Below are positions 49,601-57,600 of a stretch of 64,000 nt of DNA, piece after piece (within the stretch, counting starts at the first letter, position 1; each line of letters starts with the position of its first letter). The DNA is from Pyrrhosoma nymphula (lineage: Eukaryota > Arthropoda > Insecta > Odonata > Coenagrionidae): positions 2,108,001 to 2,172,000 of the forward strand of contig OY754336.1 in assembly GCA_963573305.1 (NCBI GenBank). The letters run 5' to 3'. A program made the position numbers and the translations under genes. A model generated the notes under the pieces. It saw only the letters and a list, made by a program, of their open reading frames with translations. It did not search any database and was not told where the DNA came from.

Positions 49601-52114
49601 GTATTGGAATCTACACTTTTCATGTTCTTGCTATCTTCAATCTTCTTTTTCAACTTCTTTAACTGTGGACATCTCGGCTTAGTGTGACCATTTTTACAAC
49701 AGTTATGACAAATTATTTCACTACTCTTAGATTGTGAAGAGATATTTGTATTCAATGCACCCTTTACTTTGAAAATAGACTTGAAGTAAATTCACTTTCT
49801 CCAGTGACATTTAAATTAGCTTCTCCCCGACGATAGTCTTCCTGGAGTAACCTTGTCTTCACCATTTCATTAACTTTGGAATATGTCACTTCAATTGCCA
49901 ACACATGGGAATCATATTGCACAGGGAGTTCACTAAGAAGCAGCATTCCAGCTTCCTCAGCATCGGCTCTGTGTCCAATGTCAGCCAACTGCTGCACAAG
50001 TGAGAGTTCCAGTGACATATTCACCCATGGATTTGTTATCTTCATACTTGCTTCGAAATAACTGACACAATAGACTATTGTCGCCCAATGCTTTTATCGT
50101 CATACACAGTCTGACGTTCGTTCCAGGTAGCTTTGGCAGTTTCTGCTTTTCTAACATGAAGAAAAAAAGATGGTTGAACACTAAGACTTATTTTTGCTAA
50201 AGCGCATTGATCTCAATTTGGATCTTTATCAGTTTCTAACACCATCCATGATCAGTGTCATCTTCATCATGAACTTCCTATTGTTATAATTATCAGTTAC
50301 CTCAAGCTTTTCTATGGCCTGCCCACTGTCTCCAAATATTGTGTTGTAGACATATTTTGCAAATTCATAGAATCCTCTGCCTGCTTATTTATTTCCACTT
50401 TCAAATAGCAATGAAATAAAGGAGATAACTTAGCTTCACAAGAAAAAACACAAGTCATTGCCACGAGGCCTAACTGAGAATGAAAAGAACCTTTTCAGGT
50501 ATGATAAGAAATTCCAATATCACGTTATGATAACTTTGACTGATGTCTGGTGAACGTGAATGATCTGGGATCATAGGCATATCTAGAAGCATCTGAAGGG
50601 GGGATCACCACCGGGGGGTGGGGTATGGGGGGGGGGGATGGAATACGAATGGATGTAAAACGGGGGAATTTTGAAAAATATCTATCTTAAAATGACGTTT
50701 TGAAAGTGTTCTATTATGTTATGGAAGGTATGCTATTGCATAGCATGTGTAAAACATTATTTTAAAATTTTTTTATCATTGGGGGGGGGGGTTACAAACC
50801 CCCCCCCAATGATAAAAAGGATACGCCTATGTCTGGGATCCCCCCCCCCCCAAGGATACGCCTATGTCTGGGATCACCTCTGCCCATAATCTGTTAGGAT
50901 TAATGAAGTTTGGATAAAATATATGGGCATTACTATAATGATGTAACCGCTTTTATTTTGTGAAATCGGAAAGTGATTCTCAGTACAAAACAAAGAAATA
51001 TGAAACCATGAAAGAAAAGAGCTCACATACAATGTATGAGAAATGTGGGAGTACAAATATCCCAACAGAAATTATCATGAAAGTGTAGCCCAAAATTTGC
51101 TACTTCTCTTAATTTATGAGTGTAGATTTCTTATTTCTCTCTTGGGTCACTTCTACACCTTTCTGCGGTCAGTTAACTATATTGTCTGTCTTCTGACACA
51201 TTTTTTCTCCGAAGAAATATATGGAAAATCATCCTGTGCCATCATTGATGTTATGGTCAATGTCAGACTTTGCCTAAGGACAACGGAAGTGTTATTAATT
51301 TTTCCCAGTATTTGTGGCCAAAATGTTGTTTACGAATGTTTAACATACAGTGTTGTTCCTTGCTCTACTCTCTGAATAATCTTCTCATCATCACAATCGA
51401 GTTTTTCTCAGTTGCTAATTAAACTGCTTTGGTATCTTCTCAGGTGTCAGTGGTCAGCCTAGTGCAGGAACAGGTTTGGATGGTACACCATCCACTGAAG
51501 AGGAATTTGCTGAGTATCAAAAACTGTTGATAGCTAAGATGGATTTCCTCGCAAGATCAGCATATTTCCCTGATTTTGCTGAAGAAATTGTCAGGAATAT
51601 CAGTCTTAATTGTAAGTGATAACTTTGTTTTCCTATGATATGTTCAATGCCATGAGGAACTGTGAACTAACAAGAAGAATTGGATACCTTATTTAAGTTC
51701 ATGATTTATTTTATATTAATTGCTAAGGAAATTGAGACAGTGGTATTAGGTTGTTCTTTTTCTGTACTTATGATGTATCAATGATGGATTTATGACTTAT
51801 CTCCTGCACAGTACCACTCGCTAGCCTTAAAAAATTGAAGTTAGTAACTGAGGCCATATGCACAGAAAAAGTAAAGCTTGAGAAAGGTGATAAGGCTAAG
51901 AAGAAGGGTAAAGGCAAGGCGCAGCTGAGATTAGAAGGAAGCACTGTGAGTATTTGGGAGTAGATGTATTCAGTTATGGACTTGATCTTCTTCTATTGAT
52001 GTAATTATGTGATTTGTATGCATTGCCAAACATCTTTTATTGTTTTCGTTTCAGAATCTCTTAAACGAATATTCAGCATACAAGGATCTGGAGGATTATG
52101 ATGATTTCATGTAA
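31602..52114 (+). CDS. eIF3j: Eukaryotic translation initiation factor 3 subunit J
   Basis: Seven coding exons: 31602-31617, 31700-31782, 31894-32028, 32811-32988, 51444-51611, 51812-51945 and 52055-52114. All introns are GT-AG and phases agree throughout. The product is 257 residues, almost the length of human eIF3j (258). It starts MDDEWDKDTFDPEP, the conserved acidic Trp-bearing N-terminus, continues with an acidic then Lys/Glu-rich stretch (residues 24-78), the helical LTPEERLAEKLRQQKLQEEA region, the EEFAEYQKLL and FPDFAEEIVRNISL core, and ends LLNEYSAYKDLEDYDDFM, with the typical acidic end. eIF3j binds the 40S decoding centre in the cytoplasm and regulates mRNA loading and scanning. 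The ATG is the only in-frame one before the first conserved block. The gene looks intact although intron 4 is 18.4 kb of transposons. Confidence 0.95.
34541..34571 (-). ncRNA. Hammerhead-like core in intron 4
   Basis: On the minus strand: CTGATGA, CA, AGGGCC, ATGTC, GGACCT, G, GAAATGTTGG. The stem has one mismatch and two unpaired bases. It is followed by an AT-rich tail (TTTTATTCAATTATTATAAC), as at a retroelement end. No coding part is attached. Confidence 0.35.
34864..36663. mobile_element. Pogo/Tigger-like TIR element, non-autonomous
   Basis: Left end AAGTAGAGTGCTGATTATC and right end (reverse complement) CAGTAGAGTGCCAATTATC form Tigger-style TIRs (CAGTAGAGTG...ATTATC), with further ATCCGA/TCGGATTATC motifs just inside. 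The interior has no transposase-like frame. A TA duplication is seen on the left (34862-34863) but not on the right. Confidence 0.6.
37364..38423. mobile_element. TIR element with TA target duplication
   Basis: Imperfect TIRs of about 100 bp start CAGGGTGTTTC (left) and CAGGGCGTTTC (right, reverse complement), and continue alike through AACTTTT, GGAGTTA, AAGCATTTTTTGTC, GAACATGGG, GCAACTCC. TA flanks both ends (37362-37363, 38424-38425), as in the Tc1/mariner superfamily. Inside is a Penelope-like remnant on the minus strand. Confidence 0.7.
37538..37830 (-). pseudogene. Penelope-like C-terminal remnant
   Basis: The minus-strand frame reads FNREDGYNLPSTWKP, preceded by AIEIETLT: the same end as Penelope-like element 2 (PENVNREDGYTLS), so this is the last part of a GIY-YIG protein, followed by a 3' UTR with a decayed CTTCAGGA...CGAAAATGTTG core. 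An inverted 16-bp copy of its end (TTGTCTATTCAAAG at about 37815, reverse at 37541) recalls the head-to-head arrangement of the other copies. Confidence 0.5.
40022..40590 (-). pseudogene. Tigger/pogo transposase C-terminal fragment
   Basis: Minus-strand frames contain WLERVIEW, then AVNAHNQVLNFVDGLLQCVE and CGRVKKNL, the Tigger-type C-terminal helical region. The 3' terminal sequence CAGTGAACTATCGATAATCC at 40022-40041 with further GATAATC repeats resembles a pogo/Tigger TIR. The DDE domain and the other end are not present. Confidence 0.5.
41684..43016. mobile_element. CAGGGTG-ended element with decayed ORF
   Basis: Left end CTGGGTGTGCAATGACC, right end (reverse complement) CAGGGTGTTCAGCAAAT. 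Just inside both ends come GGAAAACTC and CAGGGGAAA/CAGGGAAATTT motifs, as in the related element at 53615-56029. Flanks share GTTAT (offset by one base on the left), a possible 5-bp duplication. The interior ORF is related to that of the 53.6-kb element. Confidence 0.6.
41740..42560 (+). pseudogene. Decayed relative of the 54-kb element protein
   Basis: Plus-strand fragments include RARLAFFETIAAALVERFLK, KCQSDAPLAPFLYIAL, DLMSKFVEPEV and a Lys/Glu-rich C-terminal coil. They line up with LLLAKLHFFATIASSFEPFL and the rest at 54391 onward. Several stops interrupt it. The family is a multi-copy arthropod protein without a name I can assign, with a hAT-like flavour. Confidence 0.6.
45296..45467 (-). 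repeat. Copia 3' LTR
   Basis: Pairs with 50892-51067: both share ATAATGATGTAACC, TTTTAT, GTGATTCT, GTACA-AAC-AA, ATGAAACCA, AAAGAGCTCA and TATCCCAACA in order, with substitutions and small indels. Confidence 0.85.
46138..46490 (-). pseudogene. Copia RNase H remnant
   Basis: Minus-strand text includes NELVFEWGKKNIEAFVDAD followed after a break by DRRSFTGYVIK, the copia RNase H motif (Y-DAD-A-D---RRS-TGY). Stops and an unrelated insert end it. Confidence 0.6.
46932..47370. mobile_element. MITE-like element with CGAATATAAGCCGCAC ends
   Basis: Left end ACCGTATTTCTCCGAATATA then AGCCGCAC; right end its reverse complement with one mismatch (ACCATATTTCTCCG). Internal degenerate copies of GAATTTAAGC-GC occur. 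It interrupts the copia pol region. No coding capacity; target duplication not resolved. Confidence 0.6.
47446..48003 (-). pseudogene. Copia reverse transcriptase fragment
   Basis: An open 185-codon minus-strand frame contains NNVWELATGPKN, KCKWVYKIMKD, KARLVARGFSQKYDLDFDET, FSPLVKYSTIR and, after a duplicated segment (NETDINIDANETDMDIDHVD), the DVTTAF-like first catalytic block, here VDITTAFRN. The distinctive copia order W-L---P and RLVARGF-Q--G-DF-ETF-PV is clear. The YVDD half is lost. Confidence 0.85.
48037..48069 (+). ncRNA. Hammerhead-like core inserted in copia
   Basis: CTGAAGA, A, GCGT, ACATGAAA, ACGT, GAAAC, GTTGG: both boxes and a 4-bp stem. It lies opposite to the copia strand in a roughly 110-bp non-copia insert between RT and integrase, so it arrived on its own. 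Confidence 0.4.
48700..49120 (-). pseudogene. Copia integrase remnant
   Basis: Minus-strand pieces include MSEKYEAVEKWSRYKC and, in shifted frames, SDICEPMPVATWIGFCY with a TFIDDYS-like stretch, the HSD-x-C-P and FIDDYSR motifs of copia integrase. Frameshifts and stops break the frame repeatedly. Confidence 0.55.
49615..50181 (-). pseudogene. Copia gag with zinc knuckle, frameshifted
   Basis: Frames 50181-49981 and 50045-49764 give LPGTNVRLCMTIKALGDNS, NPWVNMSLELSLVQQLADIG, LLSELPVQYDSHVLAIEV and LLQEDYRRGE, the copia gag core. Further on CHNCCKNGHTKPRC (about 49715-49674) is a CX2CX4HX4C zinc knuckle. A frameshift near 50000 and another before the knuckle inactivate it. Confidence 0.8.
50572..50866. 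mobile_element. hAT-type MITE with G/C homopolymer hairpin
   Basis: The ends read CATAGGCATATC (left) and CATAGGCGTATCC (right, reverse complement). Exact TCTGGGAT copies flank it (50564-50571, 50867-50874), an 8-bp hAT-type duplication. A stem of TTTTATCATTGGGGGGGGG pairs with its complement across 50765-50816. The right end together with the flank is itself tandemly duplicated (GGATACGCCTATGTCTGGGA at 50819 and at 50854). Confidence 0.65.
50892..51067 (-). repeat. Copia 5' LTR
   Basis: 176 bp, TGTTAGG...CCCAACA on the plus strand, with perfect short terminal inverted repeats. The primer site begins directly next to it on the element's internal side. Confidence 0.85.
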
Positions 52115-52530
52115 CTGCTGTGGGGAATGTGTTTTAGGAAGTTCAGTGAACAGGAAGTGGAATTTTTATTGGTGGAATGTGACGATCAGAAAAACTTTGG
52201 GGAAATCTCAGCCATCAAGATATTGTCATTTGGGAATACATATTGATATCATAAATGAAGACCCCTTTAGGTTTACAATCTAAAGTGGTGTGTTAGGCTG
52301 TTTCATTATCTTCCCAATTTAGTGTAAATCTTACGTGATTATGATCACAGTGCTCATATTTCTGTTCATTACTTGAAATACTTTTTGTGCTTGAGATTCC
52401 TCTTTCTGCAGCAAATATGCATTTGGTTATTCTTTATACCTCCAGGTCTCAAGCAAGAGGGTTAAGCTTGGTCGCATGTATTAGTGCTTGAATAATGCCT
52501 CTCTGAACAAGTTGTTGAATTTAACCTATT

Positions 52531-52536
52531 AATAAA
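52531..52536 (+). terminator. Probable eIF3j polyadenylation signal
   Basis: AATAAA lies 417 bp after the stop codon, followed by T- and GT-rich sequence at 52550-52585. It is the first strong AATAAA in the 3' UTR. Confidence 0.55.
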
Positions 52537-52959
52537 TTGATAAATCTTTAAATTTGTGTTATAATTGGAATCTTGTAATTAAAATATTCTTGTGTATCGT
52601 GGATAGTTTTCTAGTTTTGAAATTCAGAATGACGTAGGAATTACCTACTCCCCTTCAAAGAAACCTTAAGCTTGTGTTGATTTTGAAACATTTTCCATTT
52701 CAACCTTAAGTTTTTTTATTTACCATTTCCTTTTCTACTCCTGGTTTCCTTGAAGTTTGAGGAAGATGAAGGCAGACGTTATCATCAGTATGTCTGACCT
52801 GAGTTAACTCCATCCCATCATTCTCCTCCAATCGTGGTTAATTTTGTTGTATCCTGGAAGTTCTCCTTTCCTTCTTCCTTCCTTATTTGTACTTTTATCA
52901 CTAATTACATACTTGGGAACCCTTGCTTCTTCTATTTTTCCATCAATTATTTTTATTTG

Positions 52960-53614
52960 TCCAGAAGATCATATGTTACAGTGTGACACAAAAACCTAGA
53001 TATAGGACACGTCATTGAAGTTACACAAGCAAAATATATGATTCCAAACAATGTACTTAACAAATGAACATAACACCAAATAATGAACACAATAACAGAT
53101 AATGAATAAGTAACATTCACATATATTTATGCATAGTTAAGGATTGTTGTAGTACTCTTGTAGGCTGTAGAAACATTTTTCCACTAGATACCTTTTAAGG
53201 TCGGCTTTTAATTTTTTTACTGAGGTGATACATCTTAGTTTGCGGGGGAGTAAGTTATAGACTTCTGAGCCCATAGCTATGGGGCTTGTGGAGGACAGTT
53301 TTTGTTTGTGAAGGGTTATGTGCACATGGATGTGACCTAGTCAGGTGATCATGGATATCCTGATTAATCTTTAGTCTATGTAGGTTGAGCTTAATTAAAA
53401 CACACAATTTAAATATGTAGAGGCATGGTACTGTGAGAAGTTCCAGCTCAACAAACAGTGGTCTACATGTATCTCTTCTTGATTTACCCATGATTGTTCT
53501 GAGTGCCCTCTTCTGCAGGAGGAACTCCTTGTTTAGGAGAGTAACTGCTGATATTCCTCACATAGTTGTCTTTGGATGCAACCTGCCTGATACTTCAGTA
53601 TTGTTCTCCTTATA
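52960..53614 (-). pseudogene. LINE 3' fragment (RT C-terminus)
   Basis: Minus-strand frames read EFLLQKRALRTIMGKSR, RDTCRPLFVELELLTVPCLY, IFKLCVLIK, then HSYGLRS, MGSEVYNLLPRKLRCI and LKADLKRYLVEKCFYSLQEY. This is the C-terminal region of jockey-like LINE RTs (QKR-LR-I-----R--C-PLF, then N-LP-----S---FK--L). The catalytic RT is missing on the right, where a CAGGGTG-ended element begins. A frameshift separates the halves. Confidence 0.7.
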
Positions 53615-54620
53615 CAGGGTGCCCGCAAACAGGGAAATGAAATGCAACGGAATTGGACAGGGATCTCGTAATCTTTTTCGTCTCGTAATCTCTCGTCTGG
53701 GATCTCTTAATCTTTTTCAAAATGTGGGAATTAATAATTAGTTAGCGCCATATTCCGTGCAGCGCAGTGCGTCGTTGGTCTATGCTCTCACTCCGTTCGG
53801 CTGGTGCACTCTCTCATACATGGGCTCGCATGCAGGCAACATGCTAGCAGTTCGGTAAGGGGCGGACCAAGGGGCCTATTCTATATCTCGAATCTATGGA
53901 GCTTTCCGGTGAAAAGATGCTTCAATAAGCTACTTGCTCCCATCGGTATTCTCTATCATGGAAGCTACCGAAGAAAGAGCTAGCATAAGCTACTGGTAGC
54001 ATATTAGGCTCCCACCTGTGTTCTGTAAATGTCACAAAGCTACGTATGTAGCCCCAGTAAGCTCCTAACGGTAGCCTGTGGGATCCTGTGGTCTCCACGT
54101 CATTCATTGGTGCCTTTCAGTACAGTTTCGTTAGGTATGGTTGGCAGATTGCAATATTTTTTAAGTTAATCCATAATATCTTCAAAGATTCTCCCACGTG
54201 CCGTGCAGACTTTACACGTCTTACTGAAAGTGATGAATTTACTCTCAAATTATGCAATTGCCGATGGCTTGAGAATGATCCTGTATGTGCAAGAGTCATT
54301 ACAATACTCAATAATTTGAAGACCTACTTTCCCTCTTTGATGGATTTGCCTGACACATGGTCGATTAGGAAGGTGAAAGAGTGCTTTGCTGACCCTCTTC
54401 TGCTGGCGAAACTTCATTTCTTTGCGACAATAGCATCATCTTTTGAGCCATTTCTCAAAGCGTATCAGACGCTGAAACCAGTCATCCCATTTCTTCATGG
54501 TGACATTGAGGATCTTCTTCGAGAGTTGTACGGGTGGTTTGTGAAGCCAGACGTCCTAAACAAAGCGAAGACAGTCTACAAGCTGATCAATATTAATGTA
54601 GATGATGTTGCGAATGTCGT

Positions 54621-54730
54621 GGAAGGTTATTCGGGATTTCGACATGCCCTGATGACGATGGATGACTTGTTCATCGAAACGTCGGCCGAACTGGAGAACC
54701 TGACCCGGTGGAAATCCCGAATAACCTTCC
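54621..54730. repeat. Hammerhead-like core within perfect 20-bp inverted arms
   Basis: GGAAGGTTATTCGGGATTTC (54621-54640) and its exact complement (54711-54730) enclose CTGATGA (54649-54655), C, a GATG...CATC stem, and GAAACGTCGGCC (54676-54687). It interrupts the coding sequence of the CAGGGTG-ended element. Confidence 0.6.
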
Positions 54731-55079
54731 ATAATGCAATACGCCGGGAAAGCCTTCGATCATGTTGCGAATGGTTTGAAACTGTCCCAAATCAACATTG
54801 GTGTGTGGGAAACCCTTACTCTTCGTGATGCAAGAGTGAAGGACATCAAAGGGGACAAATTTAGGTTGGAATGTAAGAAGGGTTTGGTCTCCATTGAGAA
54901 GAAAATAGTTTAGAGAAGCCCAATAAAGTACAAATTTACCAAAGCAGCATCATGTCTGGACCCTAACAAAATTCTTAAAAAACCTGAGTAGTGTAAAACA
55001 GACATGGATTCTTGTCTTAGCGTTCTCGTGTCTGCAAACCACATGACCACTCTGCAGGCAGACCGTGTATACAGACCTC

Positions 55080-55143
55080 TGGGATACAAACCTTTTGAAC
55101 TGGATACCAGCACTGGTATCCAGTTCAAAAGGTTTGTATCCCA
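55080..55143. repeat. Perfect 31-bp palindrome, two-base loop
   Basis: Arms 55080-55110 and 55113-55143 are exact reverse complements around CA, inside the coding part of the CAGGGTG-ended element. The right arm keeps the frame (RFVSQVDKVQ follows), so the left is probably the duplicated copy. Confidence 0.7.
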
Positions 55144-56039
55144 GGTGGATAAAGTACAGCTCACGGGCTTTAATAGGGATACGGATAGACTGGACTCATT
55201 CTATGCAAGCCAACTTAACAAACGAGAGGACTTAAAGGATTGTTGGGCAGCTGTTTAAATTATCCTGCTGTTCTCGTACGGTAATGCCTTTGTCAAGAGT
55301 GGGTTCTCTGTGAACAAAGACATTTTAGTTGAGAACCTACATGAAAACTCTCTCATTGCTCTGAGAAGAGTTTGGGATGGGATTTTTCATGCGGGAGGCG
55401 AGGCGTCAGTGGAAGTTGATCGGGAGTTGATCAGATATGCACGTGGAGCAAGCGCCAAGTACCGAGATGCACTTCAGAAGAGGCGAGAAACTGAAATGGC
55501 GAAAAAGAGTAGATTACAGAGAGAAGAAGAGAAAAGGAAGAAAAATGAGCTAGATAAGTTAAAAGCAGAGAATCAAGTCCTGAAAGAAAAACAGGAAGAA
55601 GTACTTAGAGGAAAAAATTAAGAAGAAGAAGAAATAAAAATCTTTGCTTTTTTTAGTGTAATTGTCGGGTGTTACCTGAATAATTAATTTCTGGTCATTT
55701 AATGTTAGACCAATATTTTCACGGACAGTTCCTGATTATTTAATTAGTTTTGTTTGATCTTTTAAGTTTGAGGATCGATTGAAATGTTTATTTTTTTGCT
55801 GCCTGTATAGTCTCATTTTTATTGTTAATTCTTATCATAATATTTTTTCATAAAATTAAAAGTAATGATGAGAAGTGTGTTGATCTCTGCTTCCATTTAC
55901 GCAAATTTATTTAGGTGCACTTTCGGGATGTATTGAAATCCTATAGTTAGCACATTTCTTAGGATATTATGGAGAAACCTGCTCGGGAAAACACAGGGAA
56001 ATGATTCAGAAAAAGTTGTGGGCACCCTGTTATATGTCT

Positions 56040-56135
56040 GCTTTGCTAGTCTCGGTGGTGCTGGGAGAAGGTCCTTTATGGGGGTCATGGGTTCAAGTGC
56101 AAGTGGTGGATTTCTCACCATCCAGGGCATGGGTG
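56040..56135 (+). mobile_element. Possible tRNA-derived SINE head
   Basis: TAGTCTCGGTGGTGCTGGGA resembles an A box, and ATGGGTTCAAGTGCAAGT contains a near B box (GGTTCAAGTGC) 40 bp on. The cloverleaf is poor and no target duplication was found. Confidence 0.3.
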
Positions 56136-57015
56136 TTTGAAAATCAGCTAATTGTATGATAAATGACTCAATGTTCTTTCCAGAATTTTCTCAGTAATTA
56201 AGCCAATTGTTTTATTTCTTTACCCTTTATGCCTTTGTGCAAACGTCAGTTTTTACTTAACTGTTCATTAGATCTTCATAATCCAGCTCTGGATTTAGAA
56301 GCCTACTATTATGCTATGGTCTGATTTCCTAGTGATCCGTATCTCAAACTCAAAAGAGTGCAGTATGGGCAGTATTTATTGCTTTTTTCGCTGAATGCTT
56401 TCACATTCTCCTTTCTTGTCTCCAACTTCATATGCTGTGAGGGCAGTAGTGTTCTCATCTTCAACAATGCCTTTTTATATTAAGCTATCCTTGGTTTGCT
56501 GTTTATTGTGCTTCTTCCATTCAATGTGATACTGTTTTTCCCTTATCATTTCTAATGGTGCTAAATGTTTTCTTTCTTGATTGTTGAATGATGCGCTCAC
56601 CTTCATTTCTTGCAGTCTTATATTCTCAGATGCCTGGAATTAACAGCGATATGTAGCAGAATAGTTGCTACCTTTATTTTAATGTAACCATTTGCTGCTA
56701 CCACATCTGCCTTGTGAAGGTCATTCATTTGGCCTTTAATATTTGGTCTTCATCCCTCCAGTTACTGTCAGTGGTTGCAGTGAATTTTTCATTAGATAAA
56801 CAATTTCAACCTCAGCACTCCTATCCCTATTTACTATTAAGTCCTGCTCACATTATATATCTCTAAGTCTTCTTCCAGTTGGTTACACTTTCATGACTTA
56901 TTAAATTTCACTGGGCATAGGCATTGTAACTCACTCCATGACTTCACCCCTAACTTGATCATCAGAATTCTCTTAATTTACAGCCAGTTTTTTCCCCCCT
57001 TATTTCCTCAAGGCA
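56136..57015. other. Intergenic, nothing recognised
   Basis: No domain-bearing frame or repeat boundary was identified. Confidence 0.4.
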
Positions 57016-57415
57016 TTGTCAACTCCCATCTTATGGCTAACTCTACGTTGTATGGCTCAGCATTTGTTGCTCCCAGAAGCCATATAACCCAGTACTTCTC
57101 CTTTTGTTGACTCCTTAGGTGTCTATCCAGATAATTTAATGAATCCTGAGAAAATGCTAGGATTTTGTGTTTAAATTTGTAATAACAATGGTAATATACA
57201 ATAGCATATAGAACAAGCTCATACTTATGATGTTGAAGTTTATCACATTTAATTCCGCAGTGTAATTTCATTTGTTTTGTTTTGGTATCGTGATCCTTTT
57301 TTTTTTGTATATCGATGCATGGTATGATTGAATGAATAAATCTGTGAGTCTTTCTTCTGCTCGCCAAGTGAACGGACGTGTTATCATTTCTCCCTGCGAC
57401 CTCCACTTTTTATCA
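57016..57415 (+). repeat. Copia 5' LTR (right end firm, left end guessed)
   Basis: The primer site fixes the right end at TTTTTATCA (57415). The left end is unproven because the 3' LTR is not in the window; TGTCAACTCC at 57016 and TGTTGACTCC at 57105 are candidates. Confidence 0.45.
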
Positions 57416-57429
57416 GGTTATGGGCCCAG
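57416..57429 (+). promoter_or_regulatory. Copia primer-binding site (initiator-Met tRNA fragment)
   Basis: GGTTATGGGCCCAG is complementary to the internal anticodon-region fragment of initiator methionine tRNA, the primer known for Drosophila copia. It lies 172 bp before the gag ATG. Confidence 0.85.
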
Positions 57430-57600
57430 CACAGCACGAGTTTAAAGTCGCGAGTCAAAGATGGAAAATTATTCGCAGCATTTAACTTATCCAGTTAGGA
57501 ATGGCGAGCACGTTTTTGACTTAGGGCGCGCGAGAGTACGTGAGTTACGTTAAACTTTAAAATTAAGTTACGCAACGTGTTACGTGTGTGCGAGCTAGAC

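Larger units (their letters stand above)
45296..51067 (-). mobile_element. Complete but decayed copia LTR retrotransposon
   Basis: LTRs lie at 45296-45467 and 50892-51067. The right one starts TGTTAGG and ends CCCAACA; the left one has decayed at its outer start (TGTGAAA) but keeps the CCCAACA end. Five-base duplications GAAAT flank the element (45291-45295, 51068-51072). On the minus strand, after the 5' LTR, comes a copia-type primer site (GATTATGGGCAGAGG). Gag, zinc knuckle, integrase, RT and RNase H remnants follow in copia order. LTR divergence, stops and nested insertions (46932-47370, 48035 area, 50572-50866) point to an old insertion. It lies antisense in eIF3j intron 4. Confidence 0.9.
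32989..51443 (+). other. Giant intron 4 of eIF3j
   Basis: Donor TTTG|GTATGA at 32988/32989 and acceptor TTCTCAG|GTGTC at 51443/51444 join in phase 1. The other five introns are 82, 111, 782, 200 and 109 bp, so this one is over 20 times larger. At least six transposons fill much of it; segments 33000-34500, 36700-37360, 38430-40010, 40600-41680 and 43020-45290 carry no recognised feature. Confidence 0.9.
54130..55621 (+). pseudogene. hAT-related multi-copy protein, interrupted
   Basis: Frames in order: 54088-54828 (LIHNIFKDSPTCRADFTRL, CNCRWLENDPVCARVITILN, LLLAKLHFFATIASSFEPFL, VIPFLHGDIEDLLRELYGWF), then after an inserted hairpin 55004-55258, and 55310-55621, which ends in a 55-residue Lys/Glu coiled coil (MAKKSRLQREEEKRKKNELD onward). 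The segment order F-DAP-RR-D, RW-EN--V, KL-FF-TIA---PFL--YQ, PFL--DL--LL matches uncharacterised repetitive proteins of arthropods. A hairpin insertion (54621-54730) and stops break it. Position inside the TIR element marks it as transposon-borne. Function unknown. Confidence 0.55.
53615..56029. mobile_element. CAGGGTG-ended DNA element with coding interior
   Basis: Both ends read CAGGGTGCCC(G/A)CAA inward, and CAGGGAAATG lies just inside each. TTATA flanks both sides (53610-53614, 56030-56034). The interior holds a plus-strand protein gene and two inserted hairpins. The related element at 41684-43016 shows this is a family. Ends of the CAGGG type with 5-8 bp duplications suggest a hAT-like superfamily; not certain. 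Confidence 0.7.

Noticed and set aside
53871..54085. Possible MITE with repeated AAGCTAC/GGTAGC motifs
   Set aside because: Motif repetition is visible but no terminal inverted repeat or target duplication could be defined.
57008..57406. 132-codon minus-strand ORF
   Set aside because: It lies antisense to the presumed copia LTR and shows no domain.
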